From positions 1-51,953 of the forward strand of contig NZ_PQSQ01000057.1 of the NCBI RefSeq assembly GCF_002920575.1: 51,953 bases of DNA, written 5' to 3'. Positions 34,116 to 42,541 of this stretch are shown here, in pieces. The position numbers and the translations under genes are program-made. Under the pieces are notes generated by a model. The model saw only the letters and a list, made by a program, of their open reading frames with translations, was not told the origin of the DNA and did not search any database. Numbering within the stretch: the first letter of the stretch is position 1; each line of letters starts with the position of its first letter. The stretch comes from Streptomyces sp. Ru73. GTDB lineage: Bacteria > Actinomycetota > Actinomycetes > Streptomycetales > Streptomycetaceae.

Positions 34116-34508
34116 TCAGTACCGCCTCGACGACGACCGCTCGATCCGCTTCTTCCTGACGCGTATCCGGATGCCGAAGCGGAGGAGCAGCAGCGTGCCC
34201 ACCGCCACGGTCAGCAGCGCGCTCACCGCCACGGCGACCTCGACCGAGAACTGCCCGTTCGGCTCGGTCCCGGCCGGCTCCGCGAGGTGGCGCGCGCACG
34301 CCTCGGCGTAGGCCAGCGCCAGGCCCGCCCACGCGCGGAACTGCTCCTCCGTCACGCCGGCCGTGTGCGCCGCCCCCGTCGCGCCCGCGTCCGCCACTCC
34401 GACCCGCCAGGTCGCCATCGCCATGGTGACCAGCGTGAGCAGCACGGCCGCCACGGCGTTCGACACCGCCCTGTCCGGTGTCCGTACCCGTTCCCTCTTG
34501 CTCTTCAT
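34116..34508 (-). CDS. Small membrane protein with two transmembrane helices
   Basis: This is a 130-residue protein. A basic N-terminus MKSKRERVRTPDRA is followed by a hydrophobic segment (VSNAVAAVLLTLVTMAMATW) and a soluble loop of about 45 residues containing AGVTEEQFRAWAGLALAYAEACARH (in parts). A second hydrophobic segment (AVAVSALLTVAVGTLLLLRFG) leads to a basic tail (RIRVRKKRIERSSSRRY). No family recognised. The ATG at 34508 is used; the longer frame upstream lacks a good site. It is convergent with cseC, so a link to the Cse system is possible but unproven. Confidence 0.6.
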   Translation of the reverse strand: MKSKRERVRTPDRAVSNAVAAVLLTLVTMAMATWRVGVADAGATGAAHTAGVTEEQFRAWAGLALAYAEACARHLAEPAGTEPNGQFSVEVAVAVSALLTVAVGTLLLLRFGIRIRVRKKRIERSSSRRY

Positions 34509-34550
34509 GGCGTGTCCGATCCCCCTGTGGGCGCCCGCGGCGCCCGGATC

Positions 34551-34573
34551 CGGCGGCCCCGTGCGGGCCGCCG
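34551..34573. terminator. Terminator after the VOC gene
   Basis: CGGCGGCCC (34551-34559) pairs perfectly with GGGCCGCCG (34565-34573), loop CGTGC, downstream of the VOC stop codon on the minus strand. Confidence 0.55.
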
Positions 34574-34641
34574 TCACCAGTCCACTCCCCTCGCGCGAGG
34601 GGGCAACCCCCGCGGCGCGCTCCGTCCCCGGACCGGCCCCC

Positions 34642-35100
34642 TCAGCCCTCCACGCAGTCGCCCCAGCTCTTGTCCATGTCGAGCCGCTCGCTGGGCTGGG
34701 TCAGGGAGAACCAGTTGCCGGAGTCGTCGCGGAAGATCGCCTCCGTGCCGTACGGACGCTCCTGCGGCTCCTGGAGGAACTCCACGCCCTTGGCCTTCAG
34801 CGCGGCGTACTCCGCGTGGATGTCGTCCGTGCGGAGCACCCCGGCGCCCAGCGCGCCCTTGCTGACCAGCTTCTTCAACGCCTCGGCCGACTCCGGGTCC
34901 AGGCCCGGCGTGCCCGGCACCATCAGCGTCAGCTCCAGGTCGGGCTGGTCCTTGGCGCCGACGGTCAGCCAGCGCATGCCGTCCTCGCCGCCCATCCGCA
35001 TGTCGGTGCGGACCTCCAGGCCCAGCTTCTCGGTGTAGAACTCCTTCGCCCGGTCCTGGTCGAGAACCCAGACGGTGGTGATGGAGAGTCCCTTGATCAT
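34642..35100 (-). CDS. VOC (glyoxalase/bleomycin-resistance fold) protein
   Basis: This 152-residue protein has two beta-alpha-beta-beta-beta modules: residues 5-70 (TTVWVLDQDRAKEFYTEKLG) and 80-135 (RTDDIHAEYAALKAKGVEFL). The C-terminal segment (EAIFRDDSGNWFSLTQPS) carries metal-type D/N residues. Members act as dioxygenases, glyoxalases or drug-binding resistance proteins; the specific role is unknown. AGGAG lies 7 bases upstream of the ATG. The AraC gene upstream on the same strand suggests the regulator controls this gene, a frequent pairing. Confidence 0.85.
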   Translation of the reverse strand: MIKGLSITTVWVLDQDRAKEFYTEKLGLEVRTDMRMGGEDGMRWLTVGAKDQPDLELTLMVPGTPGLDPESAEALKKLVSKGALGAGVLRTDDIHAEYAALKAKGVEFLQEPQERPYGTEAIFRDDSGNWFSLTQPSERLDMDKSWGDCVEG

Positions 35101-35209
35101 GATGTGCTCCTGGTGGGATGAGAGAGGTGGGAACGGGCGGGCCGCGGCCGCTCCCACGCGGGCCGGCCGGCTTTTCCGTCCGTCCCCGTCACCGTAGGCA
35201 GGCCGCCCG

Positions 35210-35701
35210 CTACGGCGCTTCTCCGGAATTGCGGTCCTGCGGGCCGGGGTCCTGCGCGGCCCGGCCCTGCGGGCCGCGGTCCTCCAGGCTCTTGAAGCCG
35301 CCGGACCACAGGAGGGCGTAACAGCCCGGTATGAGCGCGGTGCCGCGGCCGACGTGCCGGTCGCGGTACGCGCTCGGCGAGAGGCCGGTCTGCTTCTTGA
35401 AGGTCGCCGAGAAGGTGCCCAGGCTCGCGAAGCCGACCAGCGTGCAGATCTCCGTGACGGACAGGTCGGCCGTGCGCAGCAGCTCCTCGGCGCGCTCGAT
35501 GCGGCGCCGGCTGAGGTACTGGCCGGGCGTGAGGCCGTAGACCGCCTTGAAGGCGCGGACGAAGTGGAAGCGGGAGTAGCCGGCGTGCGCCGCCACCGCG
35601 TCCAGGTCGAGCGGCTCGGCCCAGTCGCGGTCCATCGCGTCCTTGGCCAGGCGCAGCTGCCGCAGATGGGCGAGGCGCGCGGAGCCGGGTGCACTGTCCA
35701 C
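35210..35701 (-). CDS. AraC family transcriptional regulator
   Basis: This is a 163-residue protein consisting mostly of the double helix-turn-helix AraC domain: LDLDAVAAHAGYSRFHFVRAFK at about 30-52, then VTEICTLVGFASLGTFSATFK with QTGLSPSAYR at about 80-115. It has no N-terminal ligand domain, only about 20 residues, so it is of the short SoxS/MarA-like type. The C-terminal 50 residues (CYALLWSGGFKSLEDRGPQ) are extra. GTG start; the ribosome-binding site is unclear. Same strand as the VOC gene, 109 bp upstream of it. Confidence 0.85.
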   Translation of the reverse strand: MDSAPGSARLAHLRQLRLAKDAMDRDWAEPLDLDAVAAHAGYSRFHFVRAFKAVYGLTPGQYLSRRRIERAEELLRTADLSVTEICTLVGFASLGTFSATFKKQTGLSPSAYRDRHVGRGTALIPGCYALLWSGGFKSLEDRGPQGRAAQDPGPQDRNSGEAP

Positions 35702-35729
35702 GCTCCGATGCTGGCACGCGCCACTGACA

Positions 35730-35764
35730 ACGGCCCCGGCACCGAGGACCGGTGCCGGGGCCGT
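35730..35764. terminator. Terminator after the DHA2 exporter gene
   Basis: A perfect 15-bp stem (35730-35744 with 35750-35764, loop AGGAC) begins 18 bases downstream of the exporter stop codon on the minus strand. Confidence 0.8.
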
Positions 35765-35782
35765 ACATGGCGTTGTAGCAGG

Positions 35783-37378
35783 TCAGACGCCCTGCGGCAG
35801 CTCTTCCTTCGCGGCCGGGGCGGCGTCCTGCTGCGCCTCGGCGGCCGGCTTGGCCGCCGGGCCGCCGCGCAGCGGCACCTCCTTGAGGAACCAGGCCGCG
35901 AGGAAGCCGAGCACGCTGATGGCGGCGCCGCACAGGAAGACCAGGTGGGTGCCGTCGGCGACCGCGTGCAGGTACGCGTCCTTCAGCGGGGCCGGGAGCT
36001 TCGCCAGCCCGCCGGGATCGAGCTGCGCGCCGCCCGCCATGGCCTTGCCGCCGGCCGCGCCGACCCGCTCGGCCATGGTGTTCTGCACCTGGTGGGTGAA
36101 GAGCGCGCCGAAGATCGCCACGCCGAAGGAGCCACCGATCGTCCGGAAGAGCGTGGCGGAGGACGAGCCGACGCCCATGTCCTTCATCTCGACGCTGTTC
36201 TGCGCGATCAGCATGGTGGTCTGCATCAGGAAGCCCATGCCGGCGCCCAGGACGGCCATGAAGACGCCCGAGGTGAAGCGGCTGGTGCCGGTGTCCATCA
36301 GGGACAGCAGGAAGAGGCCGGCGGTGATCAGCGCGCCGCCGCCCACCACGAAGACCTTGTACCGGCCGCTGCTGGTGGTGATCCGGCCCGCGACCAGCGA
36401 GACGGCCATCATCGCCAGCAGCATCGGCAGGAGCAGCAGCCCGGAGTTGGTGGCCGAGGCGCCCTGGACGGTCTGCTGGAAGAGCGGCAGGAAGGTCATC
36501 GACCCGAACATCACGAAGCCGACCAGGAAGCCGATCAGGGTGACGAGCGAGAAGTTGCCGTTGCGGAAGATGTGCAGCGGCAGGACCGGCTCGCTGACCT
36601 TCCGCTCGACCAGGACGAACGCGGCGAGGGAGACCACGCCGAGCGCGCCGAGGCCCACGATCTGCGCCGACAGCCAGTCGTACTCCGTACCGCCCCAGGT
36701 GGTGATCAGGACGAGCGCGGTGATGCCGACGGTGAGCAGCGCGGCGCCCACGTAGTCGATGCGTGCCTCGGTCCGCTTCTTCGGCAGGTGCAGCACGGCC
36801 ACGATCATGGCCAGGGCCACCGCGCCGAGCGGCAGGTTGATGTAGAAGCTCCAGCGCCAGCCGAGGTGGTCGGTGATCGTGCCGCCGACGAGCGGGCCGC
36901 CGATCATGGCGATGGCCATGACGCCGGCCATCATGCCCTGGTACTTGCCGCGCTCGCGGGGCGGCACCAGGTCGCCGATGATCGCCATGACGCCGACCAT
37001 CAGACCGCCGGCGCCCAGGCCCTGGACGGCGCGGAAGGCGATGAGCTGGCCCATGTCCTGGGCCATGCCGGAGAGCGCCGAGCCGATCAGGAACAGCACG
37101 ATGGACGCGAGGAAGACGCCCTTGCGTCCGTACATGTCGCCGAGCTTGCCCCAGATGGGCGTGGAGGCTGCGGTGGCGAGCGTGTAGGCGGTGACCACCC
37201 AGGAGAGGTGGTCGAGGCCGCCGAGCTCGCCGACGATCGTCGGCATCGCGGTGCCCACGATCATGTTGTCGAGCATCGCGAGCAGCATCGCGATCATCAG
37301 TGCGAAGAGCACCACGCGGACGCTCGCCGGCTGTCTGCCGCCGGAGTCCGTCGGTGCGGCGGCCTGGGTTGCGGCCAT
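35783..37378 (-). CDS. DHA2-type (14-TMS) MFS drug exporter
   Basis: This 531-residue transporter of the EmrB/QacA subfamily has about 14 membrane segments. Motif A appears as GKLGDMYGRKGVF, motif B-type in AFRAVQGLGAGGLMVG, and motif C in MAGVMAIAMIGGPLVGGTI. The C-terminal tail is Ala/Glu-rich. It probably exports a toxic or antibiotic compound by proton antiport. GTG 37381 and ATG 37378 are both possible; GGGGGAG fits the ATG. Divergent from a TetR gene over two palindromes, so it is likely repressed by that TetR. Confidence 0.93.
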   Translation of the reverse strand: MAATQAAAPTDSGGRQPASVRVVLFALMIAMLLAMLDNMIVGTAMPTIVGELGGLDHLSWVVTAYTLATAASTPIWGKLGDMYGRKGVFLASIVLFLIGSALSGMAQDMGQLIAFRAVQGLGAGGLMVGVMAIIGDLVPPRERGKYQGMMAGVMAIAMIGGPLVGGTITDHLGWRWSFYINLPLGAVALAMIVAVLHLPKKRTEARIDYVGAALLTVGITALVLITTWGGTEYDWLSAQIVGLGALGVVSLAAFVLVERKVSEPVLPLHIFRNGNFSLVTLIGFLVGFVMFGSMTFLPLFQQTVQGASATNSGLLLLPMLLAMMAVSLVAGRITTSSGRYKVFVVGGGALITAGLFLLSLMDTGTSRFTSGVFMAVLGAGMGFLMQTTMLIAQNSVEMKDMGVGSSSATLFRTIGGSFGVAIFGALFTHQVQNTMAERVGAAGGKAMAGGAQLDPGGLAKLPAPLKDAYLHAVADGTHLVFLCGAAISVLGFLAAWFLKEVPLRGGPAAKPAAEAQQDAAPAAKEELPQGV

Positions 37379-37404
37379 CACTCCCCCGTTCCAGATACTT
37401 ACTT

Positions 37405-37422
37405 ACTTGCCGCCCGGCAAGT
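37405..37422. promoter_or_regulatory. TetR operator 1 (perfect palindrome)
   Basis: ACTTGCCGCCCGGCAAGT is a perfect 8-2-8 palindrome between the exporter and tetR genes. It lies downstream of the proposed exporter promoter, 26 bp before the exporter start codon. Confidence 0.75.
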
Positions 37423-37450
37423 TTGGTGACGAGGGGGAAGGTAAGGGATG

Positions 37451-37470
37451 TACTTGCCGGGCGTCAAGTA
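37451..37470. promoter_or_regulatory. TetR operator 2 (one mismatch) overlapping exporter -35
   Basis: TACTTGCCGGGCGTCAAGTA repeats operator 1 with one mismatched pair; centres are 47 bp apart. The minus-strand TTGACG here is the probable exporter -35, with TACCTT 18 bp further as -10. Confidence 0.7.
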
Positions 37471-37541
37471 AGTTTTGCCCGGCCCCGCCTGACCAGGGAT
37501 AGCCTGCGGGCACCGGAGCACCGACGAGGTAGGAGAGCACC

Positions 37542-38123
37542 ATGGGCACAGCACGCGCGCGCAGGGGGAACACCCGGCAGCGCATTCAGGACGTGGCCCT
37601 GGACCTCTTCGCCCAGCAGGGGTACGAGAAGACCTCACTGCGCGAGATCGCCGAGCAGCTGGACGTCACCAAGGCGGCGCTGTACTACCACTTCAAGACC
37701 AAGGAAGACATCGTCATCAGCCTCTTCGAGGACCTGGCCAGGCCCTGCGACGAGCTGATCGAGTGGGCCGCGGGCAGGCCGCGCACGCTGGAGACGAAGC
37801 AGGAGGTCGTCCGCCGCTACAGCGAGGCGCTGCGCGACGCGGCCCCGCTCTTCCGCTTCATGCAGGAGAACCAGGCCACCGTCCGCGACCTCAGCGTCGG
37901 CGAATCGTTCAAGGAACGGATGCTGACGATGATCGGCCTGCTCAAGGAGCCGGAGGCCGAGCTGAAGGATCAGGCGCGCTGCATCACCGCACTGGTGTCG
38001 CTGCACGCCGGCATGTTCGCCATGCAGAACGTCGAGGGCGACCCCGAGGAAAAGCGCACGGCCATCCTCGAGGTCGCCCTCGAATTGGTCACCGCGGCGA
38101 ATGCCGGGTCACCACGGGATTGA
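37542..38123 (+). CDS. TetR family repressor of the MFS exporter
   Basis: This is a 193-residue regulator. The DNA-binding helix-turn-helix is at about residues 13-58 (IQDVALDLFAQQGYEKTS, LREIAEQLDVTKAALYYHFKTKEDIV, in parts). The C-terminal helical domain would bind the inducer. AGGAG lies 7 bases before the ATG. It is divergent from the DHA2 exporter gene, and two matching palindromes lie between them, so it probably represses both the exporter and itself. Its stop codon is 18 bp from the stop of the convergent M23 gene, with no terminator between. Confidence 0.92.
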   Translation: MGTARARRGNTRQRIQDVALDLFAQQGYEKTSLREIAEQLDVTKAALYYHFKTKEDIVISLFEDLARPCDELIEWAAGRPRTLETKQEVVRRYSEALRDAAPLFRFMQENQATVRDLSVGESFKERMLTMIGLLKEPEAELKDQARCITALVSLHAGMFAMQNVEGDPEEKRTAILEVALELVTAANAGSPRD

Positions 38124-38141
38124 GTTGTGTCCTGCCGCGGC

Positions 38142-38846
38142 TCAGACGTCCACGTGCTCGCCGCGGAGGTACTTCACCGGCTCGATACCGGTGCCGTAGT
38201 CCGGGCCGGTACGGACCTCGAAGTGCAGGTGCGGGCCGGTCGAATTGCCGGTGCTGCCGGAAAGGGCGATCTTCTGCCCGGCGGAGACCTTCTGGCCCAC
38301 CTGGACCTGGATCTTCGAAAGGTGCGCGTACTGCGTGTACGTATGCGGCCCGTGCTTGATCACAATGGCGTTGCCGTACGCCGGGCCGTCACCGCCGCCG
38401 TTCGGGCCCGCCTTCACGACGGTGCCCTCGTGCGCGGCCTTCACCTCGGTACCCGTGGGCACCACGAAGTCCTGGCCACTGTGGCGGTGCGACCAGTGGC
38501 TGCCGGCCAGGCCGAACTTCTCGCCGATGCCGTACTTGTCCACCGGCTTCTCCCAGCCGTTGGTCTTCTGCAGCTGCCGCTGGGCCCGCTCATGGCGGTC
38601 GGCGGCGGCCTTGGCACGGTCGGCCGCGGCCTTCTTCTCCGCGTCGACCGCCTTCTTCTGCGCGTCGGCCTGCGCGTGCACCGTGCTCGCCACGTCCGTG
38701 GAAAGGGCCTGGAGCGCGCCGCCGTCCATCGCCGAAGCAGCACCGGCACCCAGCGCGAGGGAGGCGCCCATGCCGGCCACCAGAACGGCGGCGCGGGTAC
38801 GCAGGGCGGGCTTCTTCGAATACCGGGTGAGGGAGAACTTCGACAT
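38142..38846 (-). CDS. Secreted M23 family (LytM-type) metallopeptidase
   Basis: This is a 234-residue peptidoglycan hydrolase-type protein. The signal peptide reaches about residue 40 (AAVLVAGMGASLALGAGAASA). A charged, Ala/Lys-rich coiled-coil of about 50 residues (ADAQKKAVDAEKKAAADRAK) precedes the catalytic domain. The zinc ligands are visible as HSGQD (HxxxD) and GPHLHFEV (HxH). Such enzymes cut peptide bridges during growth. GGAGG lies 9 bases before the ATG. The mRNA may have a long leader: the next gene upstream starts 502 bp away, divergently. Confidence 0.92.
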   Translation of the reverse strand: MSKFSLTRYSKKPALRTRAAVLVAGMGASLALGAGAASAMDGGALQALSTDVASTVHAQADAQKKAVDAEKKAAADRAKAAADRHERAQRQLQKTNGWEKPVDKYGIGEKFGLAGSHWSHRHSGQDFVVPTGTEVKAAHEGTVVKAGPNGGGDGPAYGNAIVIKHGPHTYTQYAHLSKIQVQVGQKVSAGQKIALSGSTGNSTGPHLHFEVRTGPDYGTGIEPVKYLRGEHVDV

Positions 38847-39348
38847 GCGGGAATTACCTCCGAAAGAAAAGACGCCCGGCCGGGACCAACCGGGATCGCC
38901 ATTCCTTGGTAACCGCCGCTCGCGGGCCTGCCAAGAAGCCTTTCTACTACCCGACGCCGTACCGACAGCCGCGGGAATTGGCCCCTTGCGCTACCCGCCC
39001 CGCGCGCTTCAAAACATCTCCCGGGCCGTCCTTCCGGCACGGCTTTCCCGGCCCGGATTCCGCCGCCACCAGGCATTCCCTTGATCCTCGACTTCTCCGC
39101 CGCAGGTCCTTCCCACCCCCCTGCCGAAAGTCCCACACCACCCGGGAAAGGCGTCCCGCAGCACTGCCCGGCGCCTTTCCTATCGCCTTTAGTAGGCCCG
39201 GAATCCGCTGTGCGGCATGTCACCGAACCCCCCGATACACCCGCTTTGCGCGAGGCCCTTGGTATGTCCGTTTCGGGACCAAGGGCCTGTGATCCGGGTA
39301 ACCTGAAAAGCGCATTCGGCCGGCATACGCGGAGGGGGAGGGCCGGGC
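38847..39348. other. 502-bp divergent intergenic region between M23 and NACHT genes
   Basis: No gene is convincing here. On the M23 strand, 38908-38937 can fold into a hairpin (CTTGG/CCAAG closing, CCGC/GCGG inside). Further upstream the element GGGGCCAATTCCCG (about 38968-38981) also looks structured. A perfect 11-bp hairpin stands at 39253-39288. This could be a regulatory leader for the M23 gene; I cannot assign it to a known riboswitch with confidence. Confidence 0.5.
39253..39288. terminator. Hairpin 60 bp upstream of the first NACHT gene
   Basis: AGGCCCTTGGT (39253-39263) pairs perfectly with 39278-39288 around a 14-base loop. It may insulate the NACHT gene, act in its leader, or be a terminator with no visible gene before it. 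Confidence 0.5.
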
Positions 39349-42300
39349 ATGGACCCAGTGGCGCTCGGGACCAGGCTGGCGTCGTCCGCCGTGGCACCGC
39401 TCGTGAAGAAGCTCTTCGTGAAGGAGGGACCGGGCGCGGGGCTGGTGGACAAGCCGGTACGGGTCTCGGCCCTGGTGTCGTTCACGGGCGGGAAGCGCAC
39501 GCTCACCGAGGGGGACCTGCGGAAGATCGCCGAGGAGCTGGTGGCGCGCGCCGTGCGGGCCGCGGGCCCCGGGGAGCGGCCCGTCGCCGACGCCGAGGAG
39601 GCCGCCGTCGCCGACGCGCTCGCCCGCACCCTGCACGCCCTCGGCGAGCTGACCATGGACGACGTGCAGGCCGTGCGGCTGGGCGCCCCGGAGCTGGCCC
39701 GGCAGCTGCGGCAGCAGGCCGGCGCGGCACCGCCCGGCGCGCTCTCGCAGGACGCGGAGCAGCTGTACGACGCCCTGCTCGGCGTCGCCTGCCTGCACAT
39801 CGTGCACTTCTTCACCCAGCGCTCCACGTTCGTCGCGCGCACCCTCGTCGAGCAGAGCCGCAGCCTCGACCGGCTCGTCGCGCTGATGGACGAGGTCCTG
39901 GCCCGCCATCCGTCGCCCCGAGCCGCTGACACCGCCTTCGAGCGGGACTACCTGGCGTACCTCGGCAGGAAGCACGGCCGGCTCACGATCTACGGCATCG
40001 ACCTGGCGCATTCGCCGGACCGGTGGCCGCTGGACGCGGCGTACCTGAGCCTGCAGGCGACGTACGGGGAGCAGGCGGCGGCGCCGGACGCCGACGGCCC
40101 GTACGACGGCCTGCCCGGTCTCCCCGACCCGCCCGCCTCCCCGGTCCGCGCCGACCAGGCGCTCGCCGGGCACCACCGCGTCCTGCTGCGCGGCGTCGCC
40201 GGCTCGGGCAAGAGCACGCTGGTCCAGTGGCTCGCCGTCTCCTGCGCTTCGGCGGCCGGCGCCGCGGCGCTGCCGCACCTCTACGGGCGCATCCCCTTCG
40301 TACTGCCGCTGCGGACGCTCCAGCGCGCCGGGGACGGCCTCCCCACGCCGGACCGCTTCCTCGCGGCCGTCGGCTGCCCGGTGTCCGGCGCACAGCCGGA
40401 CGGCTGGGCGCACCGGGTGCTGGCGAGCGGCCGGGGGCTGGTCCTCGTGGACGGCCTGGACGAGATACCGGAGCGGGAGCGCGACCGGACCCGGCGGTGG
40501 CTGCGCGACCTCCTCGACGCGTTCCCCCACAACCTGTGGATGGTGACCTCGCGCCCCTCCGCCGTCCGCGAGGACTGGCTCGCGGCCGACGGCTTCACCG
40601 AGCTGACGCTCGCCCCGATGAGCCGGGACGACGTGGCCGCGTTCATCGGCCGGTGGCACGCGGCGGCCCGCGTCGAGGCGCCGGCGGACGAGGACCGGCT
40701 CGCCGCGTACGAGCAGTCGCTGCTGCACGCCGTACGCACCAAGCAGGACCTGGGGCGGCTGGCCACCAACCCCCTGATGTGCGGGCTGGTCTGCGCGCTC
40801 CACCGCGACCGGCGCGGCTACCTGCCGCACGGCCGCAAGGAGCTGTACGACGCGGCGCTGACGATGCTGCTGTCGCGCCGCGACCGGGAACGGGACATGG
40901 GCGGCCCGGACGGCATCGAGCTGAGCGACGAGCCGCAGATCCAGCTGCTGCAGCGGCTCGCGTACTGGCTCATCCGCAACGGCCGGACGGAGCTGGACCG
41001 GGACCACGCGGAGCGCATCATCGCGGACGCGCTGCCCGCCGTGCCCGCGGCGGCGGCCCAGGGCGACGCCGCCGCCGTCTTCCGGCACCTGCTGCTCCGC
41101 AGCGGGCTGCTGCGCGAACCGGCGCCCGGCGCGGTCTCCTTCGTGCACCGCACCTTCCAGGACTACCTGGGCGCGCGGGCCGCCGTCGAGGAGTGGGACA
41201 TCGGGCTGCTGACCGCCCATGCGCACGACTCCCAGTGGGAGGACGTGATCCGGATGGCGGTGGCGCACGGGCGGCCGCGCGAACGCGCCGAGATCCTGCG
41301 CGAGTTGCTGGCCCGCGCGGACGCCGCGAGCGGCCCGGACGAGCGCGCGGTACGCATTCGCATCCGGCTGCTGGCCCTGGCCTGCCTGGAGCACGCCTCG
41401 GAGCTGGACCCGGCGGTCCGTACGGCCGTTGAGGAACGCACGGCGGAGCTGCTGCCGCCCCGCTCCACGGAGGAGGCCCGGGAACTGGCGGCCGCGGGGC
41501 CACTGGTCCTGGAACTGCTCCCGGGGCCCGAGGGGTTGAGCGAGGACGAAGCGGTGGCGGTCACGGTCGCGGCCTCGAACGTGGAGTCGGAGCGCGCCCT
41601 GCCGGTACTGGCCCGCTTCCGGGACCACCGGGCGATCCGGATCCGCTCCCAACTGGTCTGGGCCTGGCACCGGTTCGACGCGGAGCGGTACGCGGACGAG
41701 ATCGTCCGGCACCTGGACCCGGACGAGCTGATGTACTCGGTCCACACCGACGAACACCTGCGGCTGCTGCGCGGGATGGGCGGACGCGAGCGGATCGACG
41801 TCCGGAGCAGGGTGACCCAGGACGCACTCGCGACGTACGCGCACGAGGCCGGTGCCACCTTCCTCCGCATCGAGGCCAACGACATCCACGGCCTCGGCTT
41901 CCTCCGGGACACGCCGCGGCTCACGCAGCTGACCCTTTACGACACCCCGCGCGTCTCCGACCTCTCGCCGCTCGCCGGCCTGCCTCTGAAGTGGCTCGGC
42001 CTGTTCCACCTCACCCGGCTCCGGGACCTGCGCCCCGTTGCCACACTGTCCGGGCTCACCAGCCTCATGGTCCATCTGCCGAAGATCCCCTGGAGCCCCG
42101 ACGACCTGCCGAAGGACGCCCCGCTCCAGAGCCTCCGGCTGGGCGGCACCGCGGCCCACGACTGGTCCGGGCCGCTCGCCGTGCGGGCGTGGCCGGAGCT
42201 GCGGACCCTGCTGCTCGACTCCCGGGCGTGCCCGAGGGACGCCGCGGGCTGGGCGGCGATCGCGGCGCTGGAGTCGCTCAGGCACCTCAGCGTGGACGCC

Positions 42301-42450
42301 GACTGCCTCGACACCTGCCCGGCCGGACTCACGATGCCCGGTCTGGCGTCGCTGCGGCTCTTCGACCCCACGGGAGAGAGCACCGACGAGGCCGTCGTCG
42401 CACGCCACTTCCCCCACCTGGAAACGCTCGACGTCGTCCGGCCGCTGTGA
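39349..42450 (+). CDS. NACHT-domain NTPase with C-terminal leucine-rich repeats (NLR-like), copy 1
   Basis: This is a 1033-residue STAND-class NTPase. Residues 1-260 form a helical N-terminal domain of the NACHT-associated type with no known enzyme motif. The NACHT core has Walker A GVAGSGKST (282-290), Walker B VLVDGLDEI (about 365-373) and the sensor TSRPSA near 398-403, then NPLMCGL and FVHRTFQDYL typical of the winged-helix end. Residues about 845-1033 hold leucine-rich repeats (LTQLTLYD, LKWLGLFHL, LTSLMVHL, LQSLRLGG). Bacterial NACHT proteins of this class include anti-phage defence proteins; a role here is inference. GGAGGGGGAGG precedes the ATG. Confidence 0.9.
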   Translation: MDPVALGTRLASSAVAPLVKKLFVKEGPGAGLVDKPVRVSALVSFTGGKRTLTEGDLRKIAEELVARAVRAAGPGERPVADAEEAAVADALARTLHALGELTMDDVQAVRLGAPELARQLRQQAGAAPPGALSQDAEQLYDALLGVACLHIVHFFTQRSTFVARTLVEQSRSLDRLVALMDEVLARHPSPRAADTAFERDYLAYLGRKHGRLTIYGIDLAHSPDRWPLDAAYLSLQATYGEQAAAPDADGPYDGLPGLPDPPASPVRADQALAGHHRVLLRGVAGSGKSTLVQWLAVSCASAAGAAALPHLYGRIPFVLPLRTLQRAGDGLPTPDRFLAAVGCPVSGAQPDGWAHRVLASGRGLVLVDGLDEIPERERDRTRRWLRDLLDAFPHNLWMVTSRPSAVREDWLAADGFTELTLAPMSRDDVAAFIGRWHAAARVEAPADEDRLAAYEQSLLHAVRTKQDLGRLATNPLMCGLVCALHRDRRGYLPHGRKELYDAALTMLLSRRDRERDMGGPDGIELSDEPQIQLLQRLAYWLIRNGRTELDRDHAERIIADALPAVPAAAAQGDAAAVFRHLLLRSGLLREPAPGAVSFVHRTFQDYLGARAAVEEWDIGLLTAHAHDSQWEDVIRMAVAHGRPRERAEILRELLARADAASGPDERAVRIRIRLLALACLEHASELDPAVRTAVEERTAELLPPRSTEEARELAAAGPLVLELLPGPEGLSEDEAVAVTVAASNVESERALPVLARFRDHRAIRIRSQLVWAWHRFDAERYADEIVRHLDPDELMYSVHTDEHLRLLRGMGGRERIDVRSRVTQDALATYAHEAGATFLRIEANDIHGLGFLRDTPRLTQLTLYDTPRVSDLSPLAGLPLKWLGLFHLTRLRDLRPVATLSGLTSLMVHLPKIPWSPDDLPKDAPLQSLRLGGTAAHDWSGPLAVRAWPELRTLLLDSRACPRDAAGWAAIAALESLRHLSVDADCLDTCPAGLTMPGLASLRLFDPTGESTDEAVVARHFPHLETLDVVRPL

Positions 42451-42541
42451 CGTCACGGCCCCTCACAACCCCGTCCCGCTCCCCTACCCTGAGCCCCGAA
42501 AGCGTCCCGAGCGCCCACCAGTTACCGGGGGACAGCACCGC

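Noticed and set aside
38847..39252. Firm call of a c-di-AMP riboswitch upstream of the M23 gene
   Set aside because: Only loose similarity was seen and the characteristic 3' segment is absent, so it is kept as a low-confidence lead only.
39220..42456. A 1078-residue open frame antisense to NACHT copy 1
   Set aside because: It is a high-GC shadow: composition is Arg/Gly/Val-rich with no family motif, while the plus-strand frame has complete NACHT motifs.
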